A DNA stretch of 64,000 bases. Origin: Hippasteria phrygiana. Taxonomy: Eukaryota > Echinodermata > Asteroidea > Valvatida > Goniasteridae. The number at the start of each line of letters is the position of its first letter. Position 1 is the stretch's first letter. Of the stretch, positions 1 through 12,190 are shown one piece after another. The position numbers and the translations under genes were made by a program. Location: positions 372,001 to 436,000 of the forward strand of contig JAZGUH010000122.1 of assembly GCA_037893225.1 (NCBI GenBank), written 5' to 3'. The notes beneath the pieces were generated by a model. The model saw only the letters and a list, made by a program, of their open reading frames with translations, did not search any database and had not been told where the DNA came from.

Positions 1-822
1 TTAAAACCTTCCATTTTCATCAAAAATGCTCAAAAATTCACCGAGTAAAATGATTAAACCAACCAAGTGACTGGCTTCGACAAGTAACTCTTAAAATTTA
101 AGTAGAAGTGCCTCTTTGTAGCCTACGCATGGGTTTTCCCAATCATTATAATACTTATATCACACGAATTCCCTAAATCGATACTTTAATTTCGTCCCAG
201 AACACCGTCAAGCCCAATTCTCAATTTGAATTTAAAAAGGCCACCACGGGATTTCATTTAAGTTGCAGTATAATTCACATCATATTCATAACATGAAACG
301 TTCCATTTTCATCCAAAAAAAAACGCTCCCAAACACACAGACTAAAATTATTAAACCAACCAATTGACACAGGTAATGTGCAGGGAAAACACACAAAGGC
401 TGTATAGTTTCCCGTGAGTAATTAAAGGCGTGCTGCGGGGGAAGTTGCTGCTAATTCCTGCAGTGGTTCCACGGTGAGATGAACAACATCTTACATCCAT
501 CTTGTAATTACTCCTATCCTCTTGTAGTGATTAGGACGGAAGGACTGAGCCTTAGCCACAAGCGAAGGTGAAATGCAGTCAAGTCAACGACTAGCATTTA
601 AACCTGCTAAACTTGCCTTGCCTAAAAGGTCACCAAAAAACATACACCCATCGAAGAACAGGTGTTGTCTTCATGCACCCTAACCCCACCCTAACCCCAC
701 CCAAACCCCACCCAAACCCAAAGCCTGCATTCTCGTTGCCTCTGTCCTTTTCCATAAATGCGTATTAATTTTAGAAGTGAACTTAAAAAAAAAAAAAAAA
801 CATGTTGTCAGACTCCCTTGAA
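1..822. other. Gene-free stretch
   Basis: AT-rich. ACTGGCTTCGACAAGTAACTC at 69-89 recurs at 1445 (GACTGGCTTCGACGAGTAAC), showing a repeat family. ACCCCACCC tandem bits occur at 679-720. No gene seen. Confidence 0.6.
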
Positions 823-952
823 TAGGGGAGATGGGGGTTAGTTGGAACACGGGGTATGTTGAAACATTAAGAGTTTTTTCACAGCTAGCCGTTTGAAAAA
901 AATCTCAATGTTTCAACTTACCCCGTGTTCCAAATAACCCCCATCTCCCCTA
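823..952. mobile_element. Foldback MITE, TA-flanked
   Basis: Near-perfect inverted repeat with ~55 bp arms (TAGGGGAGATGGGGGTTA, GTTGGAACACGGGGTA, GTTGAAACATT) around a short centre. TA at both ends fits a mariner-type target duplication. No coding capacity. Confidence 0.75.
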
Positions 953-1138
953 AGTGTTTTGTTTTTCTTAAAAATTGAGCAGAAATTAATTTCAAACTTA
1001 AATTCCTTCCGTTCCTCTGTTGTTTGTTTGGTGCACAGATCGTATCCTTTATTTTTTGATCTACACGCTGCCGCTTCTCAAGTGCTATCATGGGCGTGGT
1101 CTCTGTTTTATGACACGCCCTCACCGACGTATTAACAC

Positions 1139-1215
1139 AAGGCAGCTCAGCTGGTACAGCGCCGGTGCGGTGGCCGGAAGGTCGCAAGTTCAAATCCCAC
1201 TTCTGTTAATTTCTC
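1139..1215 (+). repeat. tRNA-derived SINE head
   Basis: AGCTCAGCTGGTACAGCGCC (A box) and GTTCAAATCCCAC (B box), spaced as in a tRNA but without proper stems. Related to the family at 24774. Confidence 0.5.
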
Positions 1216-2389
1216 TACAAAACAATAAAATTCCAATAGTTTTCACTTTGTTAATATGAACACAGAAAACAAAAGATGAATCCCAACGTAGATGTTACCT
1301 TCAGACCAATCACTGACAAAAGATTAAACTTCAGTGTTGTTGGCCAAGTTTATTATTTTGATCACAAACAAGAAGCTACGGTAAAGGGTTTGAGAAGTGG
1401 CTGGACCGCAACCGACAAGAACTCCGGGCCACTATTTGAACTGGTGACTGGCTTCGACGAGTAACTCTTGAAGTTAGGTAGAGGTTTCTCTTTGAATGTA
1501 ATAACATATATGACTTGACTTCTCATTATTTCTCCCCTTCTCTCGAAAAATCACTCCCCTTCTCGCATTTTGTCACATTTCCTCGCACTGTCGCTCCCGT
1601 CCTCGCGGCAAAGTTCAACAATCGCTCCCGTAGTCACCCGCGCAGCTTGCCACTCGATGACAGCCAGTGAAATTGAGAGCTCATGCTACCCGGACGTAAT
1701 TCCAAGCAAGAGTGTCTCCTCGTCATCTGCCGTCGTATCGGAGCGAAACACCCGATGAGTGTTAGGCGGCCGCGCGGTAATCCCCCCGGCCCGTCCCATT
1801 TCCCCTCCGTAGACGATACCGAGAAAAAACTCCGTCTGGCCCCGGCCTGCTCGCTGTCATCAACGACATCTGATGGGTCCTTAATGCCCGGAATGATGGA
1901 AGCGTTATGTTGGTTGAGTTTAATGACTCTACGGGTGATGGCAAGCCCTGTCATCGTTCAGTCTCCAGATTCTACCGTATCTTGCAAATTGTCTCATCTT
2001 TTTGTCCCCATTTCATCTCAGTGTACTGACCCCCAGTGAGCGCGAAAGTATTTATTTTCTCGTATTAAATAATAGGATATTAATATTTATTACTTGGCTA
2101 GAAACATTCTGCCAGCCTCAGTTTTTGCGGAACTTAACAGGAACCGGTTGCAATGCGAAACAGGCTAATGATACGATTACTAATTATTTACGAAAGAAGA
2201 TTAAATTGAATACATAGATTTCAAACAAAATTCCCGCAAGGGTTTATTTTTGTCTCATGTTTGAATATCCCGTTATTAAGCTATAGATTGTTTACCAGAC
2301 AGACCGCTCTCCAAATAAAGTTGGATGCTAGTAGTATTACATCTATTCATAAGATGGAATTTGCGTCGTATCACATCGCCGAAAGTGTG
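1216..2389. other. Unresolved GC-richer block
   Basis: 1570-2040 has raised GC and overlapping open frames on both strands, none with a recognised domain or convincing splice sites. It could be a gene fragment; I cannot support it. Confidence 0.4.
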
Positions 2390-2540
2390 ATACAATAGAT
2401 CTTACGTCCAGCGGCCATCTTGGATGTATATTTTTCGATTCAAATCCTAAAACAGTCATCAGCACAAAAAGCTTATCCATGCGTATCCAAGGGTAACAAG
2501 GTAACAAAGACGTAAGATGGCTGCTATAAGATCTATAGAC
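2390..2540. mobile_element. Small TIR element
   Basis: Inverted ends ATAGATCTTACGTC...GGCCATCTT on the left and, inverted, ATAGATCTTATAGCAGCCAT on the right, about 135 bp apart. Non-coding. Confidence 0.4.
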
Positions 2541-3599
2541 ATCACCTACGGTATATGAAGTTAAACTTTTTTCAGAGCATCACAAGAACGTTTACTTCAC
2601 TTCGCATCCATTACTGTCTCCCGTTTTACATTTCTCGTTCTTTTTGTCTCTTTGGTAGTTAATTACCTCAGTGGTTTTTATCCTGTTAATTGACGAATTC
2701 GATGAGAACAAGATTGAACAAGATCTGTAATCGAATTTGCTTCATGCATTGCTCTGTGTGTTTTTTCTTTGTGATTTATATAAGTCAACTCCATCCAAAA
2801 GATTCATTTGTTTAATACCGAATCGCTAGTTCGTTTTTTTTTTGCTTCCTCTTTACATATTGAGGACCACTGAAAAAATAACAAACAAAATAATATATCA
2901 CTTTTTACTTCAATTTCAGACGAGAGCGCTTTTCCTGTGTTCGCGTCGAGTTGCGACGGCTGCACCACCAAGCATGATCGGCCTGCCCCACAGACATCTT
3001 TTATCGAGGATTAGTAGAAGGCGGGAGTACGTTGCCACCCTAAGCGCGGGGTAGACGGAAAGAGAATGAGTAGAAAACCTGCGACTGGTTCAGTAATTAA
3101 TAACCCGAAACTAATGACTTTTGTGTTTACATTATGCTCGCTGTCTATCATCTCTTGACACACGTGGAGGGGCGGACACTCCCGCCTGTGGATCTCAAGC
3201 AAGATTCACCAATGTTTCATCGACCTCCAATAATCCTGAGCGGTTATTTTTTTTTTTTTTCTCGTCTTTTCGGGCTTGAGAGAGTTTTTTTTCTGAGAGA
3301 GTAGGAGAAAGAAAGTGCACAGAGTTTCCTTGCGAATTTTGTAAAAGAATTACCTGCCGTGCAGAGGAGCAATGTCCTCGGCTCTCACTTCAGTGGTTCG
3401 TGTACATGGGCTCCTTGTCGTTTGCAGACAGAAATATTACTAGCTACTCACAGGCGACAGAACAAAATATTTCGAACGCAAATATGCACAGGCTTACATA
3501 CATTTCGATTCCAATGCTAGAATGATGTTTTGCCATACACTATTATTTTCACAGGCTAATGGGCCTAATCGGTTTTTCAAGTCTTCGTAATAATAATTA
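2541..3599. other. Gene-free stretch
   Basis: AT-rich with poly-T tracts at 2836 and 3246. A possible acceptor TTTCAG at 2915 leads into a 45-codon open frame with no recognised similarity. Nothing firm. Confidence 0.5.
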
Positions 3600-3700
3600 C
3601 GGTAGGCCGTATAGGTTCGAGTCCCGCTTCTGCCAGTTTTCTTTAAAAATGTATTCAAATTTATCTAGTCAGTTTCCTTTGTGATTTGTTTGGCGAATTT
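3600..3700 (+). repeat. tRNA-derived SINE, 3' part
   Basis: GTTCGAGTCCCGCTTCTGCC then GTTTTCTTTAAAAATG and TCAGTTTCCTTTGTGATTTG, the tail shared by the 24774 family. The A box end is replaced. Confidence 0.6.
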
Positions 3701-3999
3701 TAAGTAATAGTAATAATAATTCTAATATTTATTAAGCGCAATTGTCTATATACAAATATGCATAGGCCTATACGCTGTACAGTCTGTGTGAAGACAATAA
3801 CTCTGAAAAGAACCATTGGTATTAACTGGCGGTTCGGTCTGTAATCTTTGACCGTCACCAGGATAATAACTAGGAAGAAATGTAAGCAAAAAAGCACACA
3901 AAAAACATGTGACTTGTAATTTACACAATCCTTGACGCAAATTACATCTTCACACTGATTACGCGGCACCTGCTGCTACATTGGATTTGAATCGGCCAA

Positions 4000-4080
4000 T
4001 TTGGCAAGCTCGGTAGACGTCTGCACTAGTAAGCAGGAGGTCGTGGGTTCGAGTCCCGCTCGAGTAAGCTTGTGAGTTTG
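4000..4080 (+). repeat. tRNA-like SINE, second family
   Basis: AAGCTCGGTAGACGTCTGCA and GTGGGTTCGAGTCCCGCTCG. The body after it differs from the other SINE families here. Confidence 0.45.
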
Positions 4081-4145
4081 TTCCACAGGCTCTCGGAAAG
4101 CACTGAGCATACAGTGCTTCATACACTACGTCGGGAAAACGGGAA

Positions 4146-4183
4146 AAACAAACAAACAAACAAACAAACAAACAAACAAAAAC
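4146..4183. repeat. CAAA microsatellite
   Basis: About nine CAAA units. Confidence 0.9.
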
Positions 4184-4196
4184 CATCCCACTTGTA

Positions 4197-4434
4197 ATAG
4201 AGGAATTTCACATTAGCCCTTTCTGCGCACTTCCGGGTTGAAAGCGAGAATGTCAGTGGCAAACAAAACAACGCTTTTCAGCACATTCATTCATGCATGA
4301 ATTAATCAGGCCATAAAAGGAAGCGCAGGCGCACGATCAGCATAAAGTTGTTTACTGTGACATTGCGATCCTAGTTTTCAAACGCGGAAGTGCGCAGATC
4401 GGCGCTAAACTCGTCGTTCTGGGATTCCTCTATT
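4197..4434. mobile_element. MITE with AGAGGAAT ends
   Basis: Left end TAGAGGAATTTCACATTAGC and CTGCGCACTTCCGGGTTGAAA; right end inverted TAGAGGAATCCCAGAACG and CTGCGCACTTCCGCGTTTGAAA. TA lies at both outer ends. Confidence 0.6.
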
Positions 4435-4611
4435 TACATCATCCCGACGCAAATTCCATTTTCACAGCACTCCTCTCGTTTCTAGATAATCTAGGTTCGA
4501 ACACAATGACCATAACATTTAGCTTATGCCTTAAAATGTCTCTCTATTATAGTTGTAGGCCTATTCTGCTCAATCTAAAATCAAATTAAATTCTAACGTC
4601 AAACAAACCAC

Positions 4612-4735
4612 AAGGGAAACTGACAAGGTAATCTTGAATTAATTTCCAAAGTGAACAAAGAAAACTGGCAGGAGCGGGATTTGAAACTGCGACCTCCGGA
4701 ATATCGCACCCGTGTTAAACCAACTAACATTTTAA
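4612..4735 (-). repeat. tRNA-derived SINE
   Basis: CCACAAGGGAAACTGACAAG, then AAAACTGGCAGGAGCGGGAT, then the inverted B box. Same family as 24774. Confidence 0.65.
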
Positions 4736-6101
4736 CATTAAATACTAGGTTTTAAAAATGCGCATGGAGTTACACCACACCATTCAAAGGCCGAGTAACT
4801 GTTTTCCGGTATTATTTCGTCCAAAATCGTTCTGTTTGTGGAAAAAAGACTAATAATGATCACACAGCACCACCTCCTGGCCGAACAAAATGAATCATTT
4901 TGTTCGACGACAGGATTGAGCTAATCATCTCACAGGTTTATGTTTGGAAGGATTTCTTGATTTCCTTTACCGAGACCTGCTTACAATGGCGGAATTATAG
5001 TTTTTATACAATGTACTTATTGTCTGTCTTCAGCTAGATTCGACACCTGCCGAATTTGACCTATAGGTTAGCTTGGATGATAATGGCGCCCTCACTCCCT
5101 CAAAATAGGTACTTTTCAGGGCAGGATTATTTGCATACAATGTTCCTTTAGTTTTTAATGCGGTGTTCGTTTCAGTGTGTCTTTAATCCGAAGACAGGCA
5201 TGCGTTTTGGAAATCTTGGCAAAGACCGATGCTTAACTGAAAGTGCAATATCTTGGAACAGTATCGTTTGACAAACAACGCCTCCGGCTTCGATTTCGCT
5301 TTAGTTATTGCGAAATAAGACGAAAGAGGAAATGGATAAAACTCGGCCAACCCGAAGGAATAACCTCACGGGGATCGAGGAAAATGACGTGCCAAATACA
5401 GGAAATCGATTCTCGGCCTTTCAGTCAGATGTATATTTGTATGGACATGAACCATGCTTTTGGTATCGCTTGCGGGCATCAAGACAATACTTGAGAATCG
5501 ACTCTCTAAATCACCGTGAATGTTACTTGTCCATATAGAAAGTTGCATTAAAAAGTTGACACGTCGTGCAGTCCTTGGTATCGGGTTTGGGTGATGTGTA
5601 GCTGGAGGGGTTTCCACGCGGAGCGAACCCTATTCACCTCACGGCGTGAGGCGGGAATCCGACCGGGCCCTCAAACGAATCGCGGTTTGAACCGCCTTCA
5701 TACACCAAGTAAGGAGCCATTGCGAGAATGTGATGGCTGAGCAGATTTTGGCCCAACTCCCAAGGAATTCCGATTTTTTTTTTACACAAGCGGAACTGTT
5801 TGTTATAGTGAAGGGCATGGGAACTTACCTTCTCAACAATAATATCATGGAAATGTGACATAATAAGTCAAATAATAAACACCAGCTGTACAAATATTGT
5901 GCTTCGGAAATTTCAGAAACATGCAGAAAGACTTAATTACCGATGGCAGTACCATTTGTCTGTGTATAATGTCCATTCCCCAAAGGCAATTTTATCACCA
6001 CAATTTTGTGGCTATTTTGGGTAAAATGGCAATGAGCAGGGAGCATAGTCAGTAGCAAGATGTGCAGGCCTACTTCCAATTTTGATTTGTTTTTTCTGGG
6101 C
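4736..6101. other. Gene-free stretch
   Basis: No gene or clear repeat recognised; small overlapping frames at 5240-5620 lack any domain. Confidence 0.5.
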
Positions 6102-6692
6102 AGTGGCGTAACTGGGGTGAAACTTCGTGGTGGTGGGGGGGGGGGGGGGGGGGCTACTTGGGATGTGAGCTTAAAGTCGCACTTTGGCCTTCTGAGTTAC
6201 GGTACAAGCAGAAACAACAATTTGTCACTGAAAAACAAATTTTGGGATTTTAACAACTGTATATTTAACATACCCTATTCTATCATAACCCAAAGTTTTA
6301 AAACTGAATCGATTCTCAAAAACAATTTTGAGGGGAATTATTTTTTGAACTCGGGTTAAAGTATGCACAGATCACAAACTTTGAGCTTCATTTTCTCAAA
6401 AACAAGGGGTTAAGACTCTGATAACTCTAAAAGGTTGTATCGGGGGCTAGGAATGAGATAGCACAACACACAATATATCAAATTAAAGCTCTTATCCTGT
6501 AGGTACTTTCCGGAAATTCAATAATCTTGATTTTCAAACTTTTCTACTTGACCCCCATTTTGTGGTAACAGGTCACAAAAGAACTGCGGCTTCTATGTTT
6601 TTGTTCATGTCAAGATTTCAAATGGGGGCACCTTGGGGCACGGACTACAGCCCCTCGTGCCCCCCCCCCCCCCCCCCCCCCCCCCGTAGTTA
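6102..6692. mobile_element. Degenerate CAGTGGCGTAAC element with poly-G and poly-C
   Basis: Starts CAGTGGCGTAACTGGGGTGA and ends near GTAGTTAC, resembling the element at 61173 (also shared: TTTCAAATGGGGGCAC). It contains an uninterrupted G run at 6126-6152 and a C run at 6660-6685; such runs may be assembly-uncertain. Confidence 0.45.
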
Positions 6693-7029
6693 CAACATGC
6701 GGGATGTTGGAGACCATGTGAGAAATAGCAGTAAATTCCCAGCATTTTCTGCCAGTCTGTCTGTCCCAGCTGCAAGATTTCAGCGGCTCGTTCTGAAATC
6801 AGAGTCCGTGTATTACAAGCCGACGTCTGATTAACCGCCGCGGTGTACGGCGCTCGACGCCTGGAGCAGAGATAGAATGACACGGCGTAGAAGGTTCTGC
6901 ACATTCATGCTGGCGTAGCAACCTTGTCTGATCATGGAGGATAAAACCAAAATTGTATAACCAACAGACTAAGTAGTTCCGAGTGCATGTGATTCCAGAA
7001 TGACACATCAATACGTGAAGTTGTAAACG

Positions 7030-7245
7030 GATATAATTATGTAATTCTAGAGTCAAAATATGCATTTGAAAACATCAAAAACAAACTACTGAATTGTTAT
7101 GAAAAACCTAAGTTACTTGATTGTAAGTATAATAGTCTCAAGCATCCTATGAAATCATGGCACCTGGTGTGCTGTCGTCATTTTGAAGAAAGGTGGAATT
7201 TTTGTATCATTTTCCAACGATGGTCTGAAAACTAAGATGGTGGGA
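7030..7245 (-). mobile_element. TTAA-type hairpin MITE, left fragment
   Basis: Contains AATATGCATTTGAAAACATC, AATAGTCTCAAGCATCCTAT, GAAATCATGGCACCTGGTGT. The remainder of the element is missing or diverged. Confidence 0.55.
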
Positions 7246-8409
7246 AACAAACCTTCTCTGAATTTGTGGACTTTCCTCTTGGTGGATTCCGGATACACGG
7301 GAGCCTCCAAATGTAGCCTATATTTTGAATTTTTCGAGAATGGTTTCCCTTTCTGCAGTGGCCAGTCTAGTGTTCAAAGTACCTTGAGGGCTGTTTTGTT
7401 CAAAATAGAATATCTAAAAAACATTTGTAGTGACAAGCTGAAAATTTAAAATGACATTCGCTATTGTTCCTAGTGTTTGTCAAAAGCTGAGGAACAAAAA
7501 AATATTAATAACAAAAGCCACAAAAACCTATTTCTGTGGGCTTATTATTTTACTGTTTGGCAACCCTAGCGATATTTATAGAGCAAGGGTGAGACGCATT
7601 CAGCTCGATTGAACACAATCGGTGATTTCTGTCACGGTGAAATCTAAGGTTGTCTGCCTTGCCGTTGGCGGCGCTATTGCCAGGGGCAATCGGCAATCCG
7701 GTAGCTAGCTGCGAGGTTGAGTTGGACCATGCATCTTGTATAGACTGGTTACCGGTCCCTCCATTACCGTTCTTTCAACGAATGTATGGACCTGGAGCGA
7801 GGAATACTGTTAACATTCACCAGGCGGAATTCCCCGGGTTTGTGCTGACTGGGGTTTCTATATTGGTATACTCCTAATACATTGCGATGTTCCCAACCTC
7901 TGCTAAAACACATGTGCATTCAACAAAATAAATTTCTCCATTCTCGTTTTGGCCCAAAAACGTTGACAACCCTTGTCGTTTTACCAAAATTGACATTTTC
8001 TAAAAGCGGCCCTAATAAGTTGTTTACGGATGCCCTTTGTCGTGTTTATACATTTCAGGCAAAAAAATAAACTTTCTAAATGAAAGTTCCCAAAAAGTAA
8101 GCAAGGTGTTCCCCTTGTATTTTTCCTTTTTTGGGGAGTAAGAATTGATATTTTCTTTAAGTGAGGAGTACCGGTACCCCACGTCGTTTTTTACCAATTT
8201 CTTTGCGAAAAGAAATTTGTAGAAAACGTTTTTCCTCCAAAAGGTGAAATTGTCTTCATATCAAATGGCCGGTATACCGGTACCCCTTTTAAGTTTTCCT
8301 ATTCTTTTCCAAATATGACATTTTCTAAAACAAATTGATGAACTTTAGAAGTTTGAAAGGGTTTGTGGTTTTTATCAATATTTCGACAAAAATTTTACTT
8401 TTATTTTTT
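7246..8409. other. Gene-free stretch, satellite fringe
   Basis: From about 8060 the text drifts into degenerate satellite-like sequence (ACCGGTACCCC, AAAATTTTACTTTT). No gene seen. Confidence 0.5.
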
Positions 8410-8837
8410 ACATAAGTTGGCAAAAGTTAGCGGTAGCCCACACCTTGTCGATTTTTATAAACCTTTTGCAAAAATTTGAACTTTTTAAAAATATGGACGA
8501 AATAACTTGGCAAGAGTTATTTCTTGTCGCTTTTATCAATATTTTTTTCAAAAGTTGTTATTATCTAAAAATAGCCAGAATAAGTTGGCAAGAGAATAAT
8601 TGCTAGAATAAGTTGGCAAGAGGTATATATCTTGTCGTTATTACAAAATTTAGGCAAAAACTGAACTTTTCCTAAAAATTGCCATAATAAGTTGTCATTT
8701 TTACCAAATTTGAATAAAAAATTGCTAGAAGAAGTTGGCAAGTGGTATATCTTGTCGTTTTTACCAAATTTAGGCAAAAACTGAACTTTTCCATTATAAT
8801 GGGTGCTGTGACGTAATTGTTTTACAGAATGTTTACA

Positions 8838-8915
8838 ACGAGCCGCTCTGAGCGGCTTGCCGGCAGGAATAGGCTTTTTTCGAGCCGCTGTGAGCGGCGC
8901 GCCGTAGCGGAAGAG
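8838..8915. repeat. GC-rich hairpin pair interrupting the satellite
   Basis: Two copies of GAGCCGCT[C/G]TGAGCGGC, each a short perfect stem with a 3 nt loop, about 40 bp apart in otherwise AT-rich satellite. It looks like an insertion or a divergent spacer. Confidence 0.6.
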
Positions 8916-10489
8916 TTAAAATGGCTAGAATAAGTTGGCAATGTCGTTTTTATCAATTATTTTTTTTTAAGTTGTTATTATCAAAAAATGTCCAGAATAA
9001 GTTGGCAAGAGAATAATTGCTAGAATAAGTTAGCAAGATGTATCTTGTCGTTTTTACCAATTTCAGGCAAAAACTGAACTTTTCCTAAAAATTGCCAGAA
9101 TAAGTTGGCAAGAGGTCGTTTCTATTAATTTTAGGCAAAAACTGAACTTTTCCTAAAAATGGCCAAAATAACTTGGCAAGAGGTGTATCATGTCGTTTTT
9201 ATCGGTATTTTTTCAATAATTGTTATTTTTCTAAAACTCGAAGAAATAAGTTGGCAAGAGGTTTTTTGGTTTTCACCAAATTTAGGCAAAAACTGAACTT
9301 TTCCTTAAAATGGCTAGAACAAGTTGGCAAGAGGTATATCTTGTCGTTTTTATCAAATTGTTTTCTTCAAAAGTTTTAAAGAAATAAGTTGGCAAGAGGT
9401 ATATCTTGTCGATTTTATCAATTTTTTTTTTCAAAAGTTGTTATTATCTAAAAATGGCCAGAATAAGTTGGCAAGAAAATAATTGCTAGAATAAGTTGGC
9501 AAGATGTATCTTGTCGTTTTTACCAAATTTGGGAAAAAATGAACTTTTTCTAAAACTGGAAGAAATAAGTTGGCAAGAGTTGTCGTTTTTATCAATTTCT
9601 TTTTCAAAAGTTGTTATTATCTCAAAATGGCCAGAATAAGTTGGCAAGAGGTGTGTCATGTCGTTTTTATAGGTATTTTTTCAATAATTGTTATTTTTCT
9701 AAAACTGGAAGAAATAAGTTGGCAAGAGTATCTTGTCGGCAAGAGTATCAAGTTGAGTATCAATAAGTTGGCAAGAATATCAAGTATATCTTGTCGATTT
9801 TACCAAATTTAGGCAAAAACTTAACTTTTCCTAAAAATGGCCAGAATAAGTTGGCAAGAGGTGTATGATGTCGTTTTTATCGGTATTTTTTCAATAATTG
9901 TTATTTTTCTAAAACTCGAAGAAATATGTTGGCTAGAGGTATATCTTGTCGTTTTCACCAAATTTAGGCAAAAACTTAACTTTTCCAAAAAATTGCCAGA
10001 ATAAGTTGGCAAGAGGTATATGCTGTCGTTTTTATCAAATTTGGGCAAAAAATGAGCTTTTTCAAAAAAATGGTCGAAATATGTTGGCAAGAGATACCTC
10101 TTGCCAACAGATTCTGGCAATTTTTTTGAAAAGTTCAGTTTTTGCCTAATTTTTTTGGAAAAGTTCAGTTTTTGCCTAAATATTTTGGCCATTTTCTGGA
10201 AGGGTTAATTTTTTTGGAAGGGTTAACCTCTTGCCAACTTATTCTGGCAATTTTTAGAAAAAGTTCATTTTTTGCCTAAATTTGGTAAAAACGACAAGAT
10301 ATACCTCTTGCCAAGTTATTCTAGCCATTTTTTAGAAGGGTTCATTTTTTTGCCCAAATTTGATAAAAGATGGCCAGAATAAGTTGGCAAGAGGTATCTC
10401 TTACCAACTTATTCTGGCCATTTTTATGAAAATAACAATTATTGAAAAAACACCTATAAAAACGACATGATACACCTCTTGCCAACTTA

Positions 10490-12190
10490 TTCTGGCCATT
10501 TTTAGATAATAACAACTTTTTAAGAGAAAAATCTATAAAAACGACAAGATATACATACCTCTTGCCAACTTATTCTGGCAATTTTTAGGAAAAGTTAAGT
10601 TTTTGCCTAAAATTGGTAAAAACGACAAGATATACCTCTTGCCAACGTATTCTGGCCATTTTTTGGAAGGGTTCAGTTTTTGCCTAAATTTGGTAAAAAC
10701 GATAAGATATACCTCTTGCCAACTTATTCTGGCAATTTTTAGGAAAAGTTAAGTTTTTGCCTAAAATTGATAAAAACGACAAGATATACCTCTTGCCAAC
10801 TTATTTCTTCCAGTTTTAGAAAAAGAACAATTATTGCAAAAACACCGATAAAAACGACATGATACACCTCTTGCCAACATATTCTGGCCATTTTTAGGAA
10901 AGTTCAGTTTTTGCCTAAATTTGGTAAAAACGACAAGGGTTCATTTTTTCCCTCAAATTTGATAAAAACGACAAGATATACCTCTTGCCAACTTATTCTG
11001 GCAATTTTTAGGAAAAGTTCAGTTTTTGCCTAAATTTGGTGAAAACTTATTTCTTGGAGTTTTAGAAAAATAACAATTATTGAAAAAATACCGATAAAAA
11101 CGACATGATACACCTCTTGCCAACTTATTCTGGCCATTTTTAGATAATAACAACTTTTGAAGAGAAAAATCTATAAAAACGACAAGATATACATACCTCT
11201 TGCCAACTTATTCTGGCAATTTTTAGGAAAAGTTAAGTTTTTGCCTAAAATTGGTAAAAACGACAAGATATACCTCTTGCCAACGTATTCTGGCCATTTT
11301 TTGGAAGGGTTCATTTTTTTGCTCAAATTTGGTAAAAACGCCAACTTATTCTGGCAATTTTTAGGAAAAGTTCATTTTTTGCCTAAATTTGGTAAAAACG
11401 ACAAGATATACCTCTTGAAAACTTATTCTGGCCATTTTTAGGAAAAGTTCAGTTTTTGCCTAAATTTAGTAAAAACGACAAGATATACCTCTTGCCAACT
11501 TATTCTGGCCATTTTCAGGAAAAGTTCAGTTTTTGCCTAAATTTGGTAAAAACGATAAGATATACCTCTTGCCAACTTATTTCTTCCAGTTTTAGAAAAA
11601 GAACAATTATTGCAAAAACACCGATAAAAACGACATGATACACCTCTTGCCAACATATTCTGGCCATTTTTAGGAAAAGTTCAGTTTTTGCCTAAATTTG
11701 GTAAAAACGACAAGGGTTCATTTTTTCCCTCAAATTTGATAAAAACGGCAAGATATACCTCTTGCCAACTTATTCTGGCAATTTTTAGGAAAAGTTCAGT
11801 TTTTGCCAAAATTTGGTGAAAACGACAAGATATACCTCTTGCCAACTTATTTCTTGGAGTTTTAGAAAAATAACAATTATTGAAAAAATACCGATAAAAA
11901 CGACAAGATATACCTCTTGCCAAGTTATTCTAGCCATTTTTTAGAAGGGTTCATTTTTTTGCCCAAATTTGATAAAAACGACAAGATGGCCAGAATAAGT
12001 TGGCAAGAGGTATCTCTTACCAACTTATTCTGGCCATTTTTAGGAAAAGTTAAGTTTTTGCCTAAAATTGATAAAAACGACAAGATATACCTCTTGCCAA
12101 CTTATTTCTTCCAGTTTTAGAAAAATAACAATTATTGAAAAAACACCTATAAAAACGACATGATACACCTCTTGCCAACTTATTCTGGCC
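10490..12190 (-). repeat. Higher-order repeat, copy 1 (~1.7 kb)
   Basis: Within the reverse-oriented part, markers recur with a spacing of about 1.70-1.72 kb: the type C unit with the ATATACATACC variant at 10501, 11143, 12197 and 12855; and a block at 11456-11638 that is matched, codon for codon in one frame, at 13172-13354 (offset 1,716). This shows duplication of a multi-unit block rather than unit-by-unit growth. Confidence 0.8.

Noticed and set aside
1634..2039. Overlapping ORFs of 106 and 118 codons on opposite strands
   Set aside because: GC-rich sequence gives open frames on both strands; neither has a recognisable domain, so neither was called.
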